Below, piece after piece: positions 13,945 through 22,835 of a stretch of DNA of 39,058 nucleotides. Below the pieces are notes generated by a model. It worked only from the letters and a program-made list of their open reading frames with translations. It had not been told where the DNA came from and made no database searches. Every line of letters begins with the position of its first letter. The stretch's first letter is position 1. Origin of the DNA: Zoogloea oleivorans (GTDB lineage: Bacteria > Pseudomonadota > Gammaproteobacteria > Burkholderiales > Rhodocyclaceae); the NCBI GenBank assembly GCA_030157785.1, contig JAOAUC010000056.1, positions 1-39,058 of the forward strand, read 5' to 3'. The translations under genes were made by a program, and so were the position numbers.

Positions 13945-16094
13945 GTAGCGCAACAGGCAACTTGGTCATGCTTCCCGCGGTGGCGGACGAGGCACCGTCC
14001 CTGGCCGAAAGGGTGCTGGCCGCCCTCGACGGCATGCCGATCCAGGGTCGTCTGCTGGAAAGTGGTGATGCGCGCAGCCTGCTGTATGCGGGCGAGGGCG
14101 CCGAGGCCCTGTGCGGCTGGCCGGCGACGGCGCTGACCCGGGGCGACGGCTCTTTCTTCTGCAGTCTTGTGCTGCCCGACGATCGCGCGTCGCTGATGGC
14201 CCACGTGCTCGAGGCTGCCGAGGCGGAGGGGCGCTACCGGGTGGATTACCGGATCACCCACCGCAACGGCAGCGTGCGCTGGGTGAGCGAGCAGGGAGCC
14301 GGGCGGCGTGGTGACGACGGGGCCTTCTACACCGAGGCCCAGATCAAGGACATCACCGCCGAAGTCAGTGCCCAGCAGCAGCTAGCCGATGCCGAACTGC
14401 GCTACCGGAGCATTTTCGATTCGGGGAGCGAAGGGCTCTTCCAGACCTCCGTCGACGGGCTCTACCTGGCGGCCAACCCGGCGCTGGCGACAATCTACGG
14501 CTACGCCTCGCCGGCCCAGTTGATTGCCGAGCTGCGCAACGTCAGCCGGCAGTTGTATGTGGATCCGGATCGGCGCAATGAGTTCACCGCCCGCATGCAG
14601 GCCGATAGCGAGGTGCGCGACTTCGTTTCGGCGGTGCGCCGACGGGACGGCAGCATTGTCTGGATCTCGGAGAGCGCCCACCGGGTGTGCGACCTGGACG
14701 GGAATTTCCTGTACTACGAAGGCTCGGTGCGCGACATCACAGCCCAGCGCGAGGCCGAGAGCCGCTTGCGCCACCAGGCCACGCGGGACCAGCTCACCGG
14801 ATTGTTCAACCGCAGCAGTTTCGCCGAACGATTCGAGGAGAGCGCGCGGCGCGCCGAAAGACGCGGCGAGGGCCTGGTCATCGCCTTCATCGATCTCGAC
14901 AACTTCAAGGTCATCAACGATTCCCTTGGCCACCTTTACGGCGACAAGCTGCTGCTGGCCGTGTCGCACCGCCTGTCCCAGTGCCTGCGGGCGACGGATG
15001 TGCTGGCGCGCTACGGTGGTGACGAGTTCGTGCTGATGCTCGAGGCCGGCGCCCGCGACGGCAATCTGGAAGCGGTGCTGGCCCGCGTCCAGGAGTCCAT
15101 TTCCCGGCCGATCCTGCTTGGCGAGCAGGAGGTCACCGTGACGTCCAGCATCGGCATTGCGCACTTTCCTGACGACGCCCGGGATCTGCCGCACCTGCTC
15201 CAGCAGGCCGATGCGGCCATGTACGCGGCCAAGGCGGCCGGGCGGGCGCGGGTGCATCGCTTCACGCCGGAAATCGGCGCCAATGCCACCGAGCGCCTGG
15301 AACTGGAAATGGCCTTGCGCAGCGCCATCGAGCGTAAGGAGCTGTCGCTGGTTTACCAGCCCCGGCTCGGGCGCAACGGCGAGCTGCGGGCGCTGGAGGC
15401 CTTGCTGCGCTGGCAGAGCGCCGAGTTCGGGGCGATTTCGCCGGTGCGCTTCATTCCGATTGCCGAGGAGACCGGCCTCATCGTGCCGATCACCGATTTC
15501 GTGATCGAATCGGTGGCGAGCCAGCTTGGCGTGTGGCGACAGGCGGACCTGCCCTGTCCGCGGGTGGCCATCAATTGCTCGGTGCAGCTGTTTCGCGACG
15601 GAAAGTTTGCCGAGCGACTCTTCGGCATTCTCGACCGGCATGGTTTGCCGCATCGCTGCATCGAACTGGAAATCACCGAAACCCAGCTGATGGCCGATCC
15701 GAAGCACATGATTGCCGCTCTTGGTAGCCTGAAGGCCCGGGGCCTCACGGTGGCGGTGGATGATTTTGGAACGGGCTATTCGAGCCTGGCCTACCTGAAG
15801 AGTCTGCCGATCGATGTGATCAAGATCGACAAGTCTTTTGTGGACGGGCTGGGGCCGGAGTCAGAGGATTTCCTGTTTTCCCGCGCCATCATCAGCCTGG
15901 GCCACAGCCTGGGGCTCGAGGTGGTGGCCGAGGGCGTCGAGACCGCCCTGCAGCACACGCTGCTGCGCGATCTGGGCTGCGATGAATTCCAGGGATACCG
16001 CTTCGACCGGCCGCTGCTGGCGTCGGCCATCGCCGGCAAGCTCAGGCGCATGGGCGCCAGCCTGCTGTGGCCGCAGGCCTGCGAAGTGGTCTAG
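13941..16094 (+). CDS. PAS-PAS-GGDEF-EAL protein, bifunctional c-di-GMP enzyme
   Basis: This 717-residue soluble protein can in principle both make and break c-di-GMP. Two PAS/PAC modules occupy about 30-145 (with RITHRNGSVRWV) and about 150-270 (RYRSIFDSGSEGLF, RRRDGSIVWISE). The GGDEF domain (about 275-440) has an intact GGDEF at 359-363. An inhibitory I-site (RATD, 350-353) lies five residues before it, which suggests product inhibition. The EAL domain (about 455-700) keeps EAL at 486-488, NCS at 545-547, ELEITET at 575-581, DDFGTG at 607-612 and EGVET at 664-668. Both activities therefore look possible; which dominates cannot be read. There is no membrane segment. It is translated from the ATGA overlap with the helical sensor-like gene. 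Its end overlaps the convergent glycosyltransferase gene by four bases. Confidence 0.95.
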   Translation: MSSATGNLVMLPAVADEAPSLAERVLAALDGMPIQGRLLESGDARSLLYAGEGAEALCGWPATALTRGDGSFFCSLVLPDDRASLMAHVLEAAEAEGRYRVDYRITHRNGSVRWVSEQGAGRRGDDGAFYTEAQIKDITAEVSAQQQLADAELRYRSIFDSGSEGLFQTSVDGLYLAANPALATIYGYASPAQLIAELRNVSRQLYVDPDRRNEFTARMQADSEVRDFVSAVRRRDGSIVWISESAHRVCDLDGNFLYYEGSVRDITAQREAESRLRHQATRDQLTGLFNRSSFAERFEESARRAERRGEGLVIAFIDLDNFKVINDSLGHLYGDKLLLAVSHRLSQCLRATDVLARYGGDEFVLMLEAGARDGNLEAVLARVQESISRPILLGEQEVTVTSSIGIAHFPDDARDLPHLLQQADAAMYAAKAAGRARVHRFTPEIGANATERLELEMALRSAIERKELSLVYQPRLGRNGELRALEALLRWQSAEFGAISPVRFIPIAEETGLIVPITDFVIESVASQLGVWRQADLPCPRVAINCSVQLFRDGKFAERLFGILDRHGLPHRCIELEITETQLMADPKHMIAALGSLKARGLTVAVDDFGTGYSSLAYLKSLPIDVIKIDKSFVDGLGPESEDFLFSRAIISLGHSLGLEVVAEGVETALQHTLLRDLGCDEFQGYRFDRPLLASAIAGKLRRMGASLLWPQACEVV

Positions 16095-17704
16095 GACCCC
16101 GGCCGGGGTGTCGCTGCCTGGCGCAGGCAGGCCGTGTCGACGGCATAAAAGCTCACGGGAATGGGGGTCATCAGCTTGTCGGTAAAGCGCAGTTGGTGAT
16201 CCACCTTTGCCGGTACCACGGCGCGGAGGGCGGCAAGCAGGTGCATGACCCACCGTTCGGTCGTGTTGGGCTGGCCAACCACTTCCGCAACTCGCTGCAG
16301 GCAGTCGGCGGAAGCCCCCTTGAAGAGCCCGGCGAGTTTGCCGTTGGCCTCGGGCCAGTCGGGGTGATAGGCCAGAAACACGGCTTGGTCTGCCGGCAGC
16401 GCCCCGGCCTGGAGCGAATCAAGGAGCTGTGACATGGGCCGCAGGTTGCTGCCTGCGGGCTCCCTGTCCATCAGCATCAGCACCCGGTTCAGCTCGGAAG
16501 ACTGGCGGATCGAAAACACCATCGCGGATTCGTGGGCGCGGGCGAAGCGGATCGCGGCCTGGTTGCTTTCGCCGTGCAGGTGGCGCCCGTAGCCGTCCAG
16601 TACCGTCAGCACCAGCCCGCCGCTGCATACCAGCAGCATCGTCAGCAGCATGGCAAGCCTGCCTAGCCGGGCCAGAGCGATGGCGGCCAGCAGGGCAATC
16701 GGGGCGGCGAAGATCAGGGCGTAATTCTGTTGCTTGGGGATCAGGCGTACCGGCGACAGGGAATAGATGAAGAAGGAGAAGAAGCCGAGCAGCAGAACTG
16801 CCCACAGCACGGTGAAGCGCCCTCCGTGCAGTTCTCCGGCCTTGCCCCTGAGCGACGCAGCGAAGATGCCGGCGAGCGCGACGACCGGTGCAAGCCAGAA
16901 CGAGCGGCCGTCTAGAAAGAGCAGCCGGAAGTAGAAGCTGCCGGCGTGCTCGCCCCACGGCGAGGCGTTCTGGATGAAGTTGGCGCTGAGGTTGCGGGAG
17001 CCGGCGTGAAGGTAGTAGAGCGGGTCGCCGAAGGCCCAGCTGAAGAGCAGCAGATTCGGGACCGCCGCGATGAGCATGCCGACAAACAGCCAGGCGATGC
17101 GTCGGCGCTCCGGCACGTAAAGCAGTGCCATGATGACGAAGGCCAGGCCGAAGACGACCGTCGGTTCGGGCTTGATCCAGCCCGCAAAGCCGCAGGCCAG
17201 GCCGGCAGCGATCAGCAGGCCGGGCGTTGTCGAGCGGGCGCCGCAGTAGAGCAGCACGACGGCGCTGGTCAGGAAGACCGAGAACGGTGCGTCTGCCCAC
17301 ATGTTGCTGGCCGAGCTGACGTGGATCGGCAGGGTGGCCAGGATCAGGCTGGCCAGCACGGCAACCCGCTTGCCCCAGATCCGTTCCGCGAATACATAGA
17401 CGATGGCAATTTCGGCCAGCGAGCAGACAAAGCCCCAGGCTGCCAGCGCCGCTTCATTCGCGCCGAAAAGCTGTACGGCGGCGGCAATGGGCAGATTCAT
17501 GCCGTAGCGCAGGTCGCCGACATAGTCGGACTCGAGCCACAGGCCGTGCACGATCTCCAGCCCGCGTTTGCTGTAGACGGAGTCGTCCGATCCGGTCAGC
17601 CCGAAAAAAAGCCAGATCCGGATTCCCGCGGCAACCAGCAGGAGAATCGCGAGAGTGAGGCCGTCGATGCGGCTTTGTCGGGCGAACCCGTCACGTGTGG
17701 ACAT
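16091..17704 (-). CDS. GT39/ArnT-like polytopic membrane glycosyltransferase
   Basis: This 537-residue integral membrane protein has about ten to twelve hydrophobic segments in the first 400 residues, then a soluble periplasmic C-terminal domain (about 400-537). After TM1 comes a loop with GSDDSVYSKRGLEI; an acidic pair in the first periplasmic loop is the catalytic signature of GT-C enzymes of the GT39/GT83 type, which use polyprenyl-phosphate sugar donors. Later features are ATLPIHVSSASNMWADAPF and GWIKPEPTVVFGLAF. The start is ATG 17704 with GGAG nine bases upstream. Neighbours give no pathway: mutL lies 136 bases upstream on the same strand and the GGDEF-EAL gene converges from the other side. 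The acceptor (lipid, protein or glycan) is unknown. Confidence 0.85.
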   Translation of the reverse strand: MSTRDGFARQSRIDGLTLAILLLVAAGIRIWLFFGLTGSDDSVYSKRGLEIVHGLWLESDYVGDLRYGMNLPIAAAVQLFGANEAALAAWGFVCSLAEIAIVYVFAERIWGKRVAVLASLILATLPIHVSSASNMWADAPFSVFLTSAVVLLYCGARSTTPGLLIAAGLACGFAGWIKPEPTVVFGLAFVIMALLYVPERRRIAWLFVGMLIAAVPNLLLFSWAFGDPLYYLHAGSRNLSANFIQNASPWGEHAGSFYFRLLFLDGRSFWLAPVVALAGIFAASLRGKAGELHGGRFTVLWAVLLLGFFSFFIYSLSPVRLIPKQQNYALIFAAPIALLAAIALARLGRLAMLLTMLLVCSGGLVLTVLDGYGRHLHGESNQAAIRFARAHESAMVFSIRQSSELNRVLMLMDREPAGSNLRPMSQLLDSLQAGALPADQAVFLAYHPDWPEANGKLAGLFKGASADCLQRVAEVVGQPNTTERWVMHLLAALRAVVPAKVDHQLRFTDKLMTPIPVSFYAVDTACLRQAATPRPGS

Positions 17705-17840
17705 CTGTCAAAACTCCAGTTCTTCCGGCCCTTCCGGTCAGCGAGGACGCAGTTTATACAGTTTGTATTAAGGGCCTTGAGGCACTGGGCGCCGATCCGC
17801 CGAATAAGTCACGAAGCATGTTCCACCGGCATTACAGGGC

Positions 17841-19673
17841 TTAGCGGCCGCGCAGGAAGAGTCGGTCCAGGTCGGTCATGGTCAGGGCAGTCCACGTGGG
17901 GCGGCCGTGGTTGCACTGGTCGGCCCGCTCGGTGGCTTCCATCTCGCGCAGCAGCGCGTTCATCTCGGGAACTGTCAGGCTGCGGTTGGCGCGCACGGCG
18001 CCGTGGCAGGCCATGGTGGCGAGCAGTTCGTTGCGGCGCGCGGTGATGACTTCGGTGCTGGGGTAATCGCGCAGCTCGGACAGCAGCGCGCGCACCAGTT
18101 CGCTGACCTGGGCGGAGGCCAGCAGGGCGGGCACGCTGCGTACGGCGAGTTCCTGCGGGCCGGCGGGGGCGATCTCGAAACCCATGCGTTCGAGGAGCCC
18201 CGCGTGCTCTTCGGCGCTGGCCATGTCCTTGGCGCCAACCCCGAAAACGGCCGGAATCAGCAGGCGCTGCACGCCGGGCGTGCCGTCGAGGAGGGTCTTG
18301 AGGCGCTCGTAAAGAATGCGCTCGTGGGCGGCGTGCATGTCCACCAGGATCAGGCCGGCTTCGTTCTGGGCCAGGATGTAGACGCCGTGTAGCTGGGCCA
18401 CGGCATAGCCGAGGGGCGGGGCCAGATCGCTTGCGGGGAGCGCGGGCGCCGCCATGCCGCCGGAGGCCGCGGCGCCCGGACGCGGCGCGAAGGCGGTGGC
18501 CGAGAAGCCGGCGGCGGGTTCCGGCCGGGCCGAGGCGGCGAAGTCGAAGTAGGCGCGGGAGGCGGGCTCCATGGCGAGCCGCCCCTGCTGGGGTGGTTGG
18601 TGGAAATAGGTTTGCTGGGGGGCGTGGCTGGCGGGCGCCGGGCTTTCCGCGCCTTGCGTCGCGTCGGCTTCGGCGGCCGGGCTGCCCACGGCGCCTGCAC
18701 CCGATGCGGCCAGCGCGCGGTGGATGGCGTGATAGACGAACTGGTGCACGGCGCGCGAGTCCCGGAAGCGGACTTCGATCTTGGCCGGGTGCACGTTCAC
18801 ATCCACGCCGAAGGGGTCGAGTTCGAGGAACAGCACGTAGGCCGGGTGGCGGCTGCCGTGGAGGATGTCGGCGTAGGCTTCGCGGATGGCGTGGGTGACC
18901 AGCTTGTCGCGCACGAAACGGCCATTCACGTAGAAGAACTGGGCGTCGCGGCTGCTGCGCGAATAGGCCGGCAACGAGGCGTAGCCGGAGAGGCGGATCA
19001 GGCCGGATTCGGCCTCGACGAAACGGGCGGCGGCGAGAAAGTCGTCGCCGAGCAGGGCGCGCACCCGCGCTTCCTTGGTGCCGGAGGGCAGGCGGTGGCT
19101 GACCCGGCCGTTGTGGCTCAGTTGCAGGGCCACGTCCGGGCGGGCCAGGGCGACGCGGCGGAAGACATCGTCGCAATGCGCGAACTCGGTGCCTTCGCTT
19201 TTCAGGAATTTGCGCCGCGCCGGGGTGTTGAAATAGAGGTCGGCCACGTCTACCACCGAGCCGTGGTTGAGGGCCGCCGGGGCGAGTTCGCGCGGGTCGG
19301 CGTCGATGCGCCAGGCGTGGGGTTCAGTGTCGAAGCGGCTGGTGATGCTCATGCGCGACACGGCGGCAATGGCGGCCAGTGCCTCGCCCCGGAAGCCCAT
19401 GGTGCCCACGTGTTCCAGGTCGTCGAGGCTGGCGATCTTGCTGGTGGCGTGACGTTCGAGCGCCAGCGGCAGTTCATCCTTGGGAATGCCACAGCCGTCG
19501 TCGGCCACGCGGATGCGTCGCACGCCGCCTTGCTCCAGTTGCACCTCGACGGCCGTCGAGCCAGCGTCCATGGCGTTTTCGAGCACTTCCTTGAGCACTG
19601 AGGCGGGCCGCTCGACCACCTCGCCGGCGGCGATCTGGTTGATGAGGTGGTCAGGCAGGAGGTGGATCGGCAT
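17841..19673 (-). CDS. mutL: DNA mismatch repair protein MutL, endonuclease type
   Basis: MutL is the ATP-driven mediator of mismatch repair that links MutS to strand incision. The 610-residue product has the GHKL ATPase at the N-terminus (IAAGEVVERPASVLKEVLEN, DDGCGI, GFRGEAL), a proline/alanine-rich linker (about 330-430) and a C-terminal dimerisation domain. Asp445 begins DMHAAHERILYE, which fits the metal-binding DQHA-x2-E-x4-E endonuclease motif with Met for Gln. The later ACHGAVRA and CNHGRPTW blocks match the other nuclease motifs. This is therefore the nicking type found in bacteria without MutH. ATG 19673 (MPIHLL) is chosen over an upstream in-frame start because AGGAAG lies at the right spacing and the family begins here. 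Confidence 0.96.
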   Translation of the reverse strand: MPIHLLPDHLINQIAAGEVVERPASVLKEVLENAMDAGSTAVEVQLEQGGVRRIRVADDGCGIPKDELPLALERHATSKIASLDDLEHVGTMGFRGEALAAIAAVSRMSITSRFDTEPHAWRIDADPRELAPAALNHGSVVDVADLYFNTPARRKFLKSEGTEFAHCDDVFRRVALARPDVALQLSHNGRVSHRLPSGTKEARVRALLGDDFLAAARFVEAESGLIRLSGYASLPAYSRSSRDAQFFYVNGRFVRDKLVTHAIREAYADILHGSRHPAYVLFLELDPFGVDVNVHPAKIEVRFRDSRAVHQFVYHAIHRALAASGAGAVGSPAAEADATQGAESPAPASHAPQQTYFHQPPQQGRLAMEPASRAYFDFAASARPEPAAGFSATAFAPRPGAAASGGMAAPALPASDLAPPLGYAVAQLHGVYILAQNEAGLILVDMHAAHERILYERLKTLLDGTPGVQRLLIPAVFGVGAKDMASAEEHAGLLERMGFEIAPAGPQELAVRSVPALLASAQVSELVRALLSELRDYPSTEVITARRNELLATMACHGAVRANRSLTVPEMNALLREMEATERADQCNHGRPTWTALTMTDLDRLFLRGR

Positions 19674-19701
19674 GGCTGGCTTCCTGTTCGGCAGGGGGCG
19701 C

Positions 19702-19725
19702 ATTGTAATGCGGGACGCCCCCCGG
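19702..19725 (-). promoter_or_regulatory. Candidate mutL promoter
   Basis: On the minus strand TACAAT (19707-19702) is a good -10 box. A weak -35, TTCGTA, lies 18 bases upstream. Transcription would start about 20-25 bases before the mutL ATG. The -10 lies within a small palindrome, CGCATT-GT-AATGCG, itself inside GGGGGCG/CGCCCCC arms. Confidence 0.35.
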
Positions 19726-19877
19726 TACGAATCAGACGCTTTTGCCTGAGATTCGGCAAATCCGGCGATTCAAAAATGTAATTGAAGTTGAAGGTGGATG
19801 TCGTCGTAATGCCCCAATAACCGACGAAACAGGCGAAGGGCCTGGCGCGGTTCAAATTCGCCCCGGAGAAGAACCCC

Positions 19878-21509
19878 ATGAGCACCGCGAACCCCCTGCG
19901 CGTTTCGACGCGCATCCAGCTGCTGGTCGGCCTGACCCTGGCTGGCCTGCTGTGCCTGTGCCTGACAGCCCTGTTCCAGCTCAAGACGACCATGCTGGAA
20001 GACCGCAAGGACAAACTCAAGAGCCAGGTCGAGAGTGCTGTGAGCGTGCTCAAGCATTTCCACACCCAGGCCACCGACGGAAAACTGTCCGAGGAGGACG
20101 CCCGCCGTGCCGCCCGGGAAGCCCTGCGGGGCGTGCGCTATAGCGGCAACGAGTACTTCTTCATTTACAGCATGGAAGGGCTGACCTTCATGCACCCCAT
20201 CAAGCCCGATTTCGAGGGCCAGAGCAAATGGGACCTGAAGGATGCCAAGGGCAAGCTGCTGATTCGCGAACTGGCTGCGGCCGCGGGCAAGGGTGGCGGC
20301 TTCGTGGACTTCATGTGGGACCGCAGCAAGGAGCTGCCGCCCGAGCCCAAGCTTGCCTACGCGGCGGCCTTCGCGCCCTGGAACCTGATGGTCGGGACGG
20401 GGGTTTTTGTCGATGACATCGACAAGGCCTACCAGTCGATTGCGTGGATCTTCGGCGGCATTTCGGCCGTCTTGTTGGCCTTGCTGAGCTTTTTCGGCTG
20501 GCGTCTGGGGGCCGGCATTTTGCGCGAGTTGGGCGGTGAGCCGTCCGAAGCGGCGGCGGTGATGCAGCGCGTTGCCGCCGGCGACCTGACGGCGGATGTC
20601 CGCCAGGCCCCGGCCGGCAGCCTGCTCCACGCTACCGGGATGATGGTGGAGGCCCTGCGCCAGCTGGTCCGCGAAATCAACAGCGACGCCGACAAGCTGG
20701 TCAGCAACGCCACGCTGATCGCTACGGTGTCGGAGGATATTTCCGGTGCGGCAGAACGCCAGTCCGATGCCACCTCCGCCATGGCAGCGGCCATAGAGGA
20801 GCTGACCGTCAGCTCCAGCCACATTTCCGACAGCGCCCGCGACACCTCGGTGGATTCCAGCGAGGCGGTCCAGCTCGCCGGGCTCGGCACCACCCGTGTG
20901 CAACTGGCGGCCCAGTCGATCCAGAAGATTTCCCGCACCGTGTCCGATGCGTCGGGCCGCATCCATGCCCTCGAAGAGCGGGCCCGGCAGGTCTCGTCGA
21001 TTGCCAATGTGATCAAGGAAATCGCCGGCCAGACCAATCTGCTGGCCCTCAACGCGGCCATCGAGGCGGCTCGCGCCGGCGAGCAGGGGCGGGGCTTTGC
21101 GGTGGTTGCCGATGAAGTTCGCAAACTGGCGGAACGTACTTCGTTGGCCACCACCGAAATCGAGCAAATGATCGTCGGCATCCAGCACGACACCGTGGGT
21201 GCCGTCGACGCCATGAACGCCGCCTTGCCCGAGGTGCAGGAAGGGGTGGAGCTGGCCGGATCGGCCACCGAGTTGCTGCAGTCCATCGAGAGCGGCGCCC
21301 GCCGCACCCTGGAACGGGTGGGCGAGGTGGCCGATGCGACCCGCGAGCAAAGCGCCGCCAGCACCTCCATTGCCCAGCGGGTCGAGCAGATTGCCGGCAT
21401 GGTCGAGGAAACCACTGAATCCATCCGCGGCACGGCCACCACAGCCCACCAACTCGAAGGGATTGCCGGCAACCTGAAGCGGCAGATCGGCAGGTTCCGT
21501 ATCCCGTAA
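19878..21509 (+). CDS. Methyl-accepting chemotaxis protein with single-Cache sensor
   Basis: This 543-residue inner-membrane chemoreceptor couples a periplasmic ligand to CheA. TM1 is at about 14-35. A single-Cache (sCache_2-like) domain follows (about 40-185) with the typical [20 protein letters not shown] stretch, and then [15 protein letters not shown] before TM2 (about 190-212). A HAMP domain spans about 213-265. The long signalling coiled coil has its conserved tip at about 380-425 ([37 protein letters not shown]). The product ends GRFRIP, without the CheR-docking pentapeptide. It stands alone, divergent from mutL across about 200 bases, with no che genes nearby. The family commonly binds small carboxylates, but the ligand here is unknown. 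Confidence 0.95.
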   Translation: MSTANPLRVSTRIQLLVGLTLAGLLCLCLTALFQLKTTMLEDRKDKLKSQVESAVSVLKHFHTQATDGKLSEEDARRAAREALRGVRYSGNEYFFIYSMEGLTFMHPIKPDFEGQSKWDLKDAKGKLLIRELAAAAGKGGGFVDFMWDRSKELPPEPKLAYAAAFAPWNLMVGTGVFVDDIDKAYQSIAWIFGGISAVLLALLSFFGWRLGAGILRELGGEPSEAAAVMQRVAAGDLTADVRQAPAGSLLHATGMMVEALRQLVREINSDADKLVSNATLIATVSEDISGAAERQSDATSAMAAAIEELTVSSSHISDSARDTSVDSSEAVQLAGLGTTRVQLAAQSIQKISRTVSDASGRIHALEERARQVSSIANVIKEIAGQTNLLALNAAIEAARAGEQGRGFAVVADEVRKLAERTSLATTEIEQMIVGIQHDTVGAVDAMNAALPEVQEGVELAGSATELLQSIESGARRTLERVGEVADATREQSAASTSIAQRVEQIAGMVEETTESIRGTATTAHQLEGIAGNLKRQIGRFRIP

Positions 21510-21539
21510 GTGCCGGGTCGCCAGAGGCGGGGCTGTCCG

Positions 21540-21545
21540 TATAAT
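21540..21545 (+). promoter_or_regulatory. -10 box of a candidate purT promoter
   Basis: A perfect TATAAT lies 28 bases upstream of the purT ATG, in the 64-base gap after the chemoreceptor gene. The -35 at 17 bases spacing (GTCGCC) is poor. No PurR-type palindrome is visible. Confidence 0.4.
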
Positions 21546-21573
21546 CCGCGTCTCACCCCACACGGAGCGATCC

Positions 21574-22788
21574 ATGAAATTCGGCACCCCTCTTTCCCCC
21601 TCGGCCCTGCGCGTGATGCTGCTTGGCTCCGGCGAACTCGGCAAGGAAGTCCTCATCGCCCTGCAGCGCCTGGGCGTGGAAACGATTGCCGTGGATCGCT
21701 ACCCGAATGCTCCCGGTCATCAGGTCGCCCACCGTTCCCACGTCATTTCGATGACCGATGGCGCGGCTCTGCGGGCCCTGATCGAACTGGAAAGGCCGCA
21801 CCTGGTGGTGCCGGAAATCGAAGCCATCGCCACCGACATGCTGGTCGAGATCGAAGCCGAGGGCCTGGCCGAAGTCATCCCCACCGCCCGCGCCGCCAAG
21901 CTGACCATGAACCGTGAAGGCATCCGCCGCCTGGCTGCCGAAGAGCTCGGCCTGCCCACTTCGCCCTACCGCTTTGCCGACTCGCTGGCCGAGCTGCAGG
22001 CGGCCATCGACGGCAGCGACGGTGCGCCGGCCATCGGCTACCCGTGCATCGTCAAGCCGGTGATGTCGTCCTCCGGCAAGGGCCAGTCGCTGCTCCGGGG
22101 GCCGGACGACGTGCACACCGCGTGGGACTACGCAGCCGCCGGAGGGCGGGTGAATTCGGGCCGGGTCATCGTCGAGGGCTTCGTCGATTTCGAATACGAA
22201 ATCACCCTCTTGACCGTGCGTGCCAGGGATGCCGCCGGTGAAGTGCAAACCTATTTCTGCGACCCGATTGGCCACGTGCAGGTGTCGGGCGACTACGTCG
22301 AATCCTGGCAACCGCAGGGCATGCGCCCGGCCGCACTGGCCCGCGCGCGGGAGATCGCCGGCGCCGTCACCGCCAACCTGGGCGGACGCGGCCTGTTTGG
22401 TGTCGAACTCTTTGTGAAGGGCGACGAAGTGTGGTTCTCGGAAGTCAGCCCGCGGCCCCACGACACCGGGCTGGTGACCCTGTGCTCCCAGCGTTTTTCC
22501 GAATTCGAACTCCATGCCCGCGCCATCCTCGGCCTGCCGGTGGATGTGAGCCTGCGCGAGCCGGGCGCATCGGCGGTGATCTACGGTGGCATGGAAGCCG
22601 CCGGCATCGCTTTCGAAGGCGTCGCCGACGCGCTGACCGTGCCGCGCAGCGACATCCGTTTGTTCGGCAAGCCGGAATCCTTCACCAAGCGCCGCATGGG
22701 CGTGGCGGTGGCCAACGGGGCCGACGTGGAAGAGGCCCGCGAGCGGGCCAGGCTGGCGGCAAGCAAGGTCAAGCCGCTAAGGGGATGA
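21574..22788 (+). CDS. purT: Formate-dependent phosphoribosylglycinamide formyltransferase PurT
   Basis: PurT uses formate and ATP to formylate GAR, the folate-independent alternative to PurN in purine synthesis. The 404-residue length fits. The N-terminal nucleotide-binding fold has [11 protein letters not shown] (about 16-26) and [20 protein letters not shown]. An ATP-grasp domain follows with [16 protein letters not shown] (about 158-173), [16 protein letters not shown] and [14 protein letters not shown] (about 290-303). The C-terminal part has [13 protein letters not shown]. It is a single gene between the chemoreceptor (same strand) and the convergent regulator gene; 47 bases separate the two stops. 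Other biotin-carboxylase-like ATP-grasp enzymes such as PurK are less likely given the PurT-specific blocks. Confidence 0.96.
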   Translation: MKFGTPLSPSALRVMLLGSGELGKEVLIALQRLGVETIAVDRYPNAPGHQVAHRSHVISMTDGAALRALIELERPHLVVPEIEAIATDMLVEIEAEGLAEVIPTARAAKLTMNREGIRRLAAEELGLPTSPYRFADSLAELQAAIDGSDGAPAIGYPCIVKPVMSSSGKGQSLLRGPDDVHTAWDYAAAGGRVNSGRVIVEGFVDFEYEITLLTVRARDAAGEVQTYFCDPIGHVQVSGDYVESWQPQGMRPAALARAREIAGAVTANLGGRGLFGVELFVKGDEVWFSEVSPRPHDTGLVTLCSQRFSEFELHARAILGLPVDVSLREPGASAVIYGGMEAAGIAFEGVADALTVPRSDIRLFGKPESFTKRRMGVAVANGADVEEARERARLAASKVKPLRG

Positions 22789-22835
22789 CGGCTTGAGCTG
22801 GAACGCAAGCCTCTGAAAAGGGACGCCGTTCCGGG

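Noticed and set aside
19780..19840. Sigma-28 (flagellar) promoter for the chemoreceptor gene: TGAAGTTG then GTCGTAAT after 12 bases
   Set aside because: The -35 part matches 6 of 8 consensus positions, but the -10 part only about 4 of 8, so it is not supportable without expression data.
19770..21656. 628-codon minus-strand frame opposite the chemoreceptor
   Set aside because: The plus frame has complete Cache, HAMP and MCP signalling motifs; the minus frame is a low-complexity shadow rich in His, Gln and Gly.
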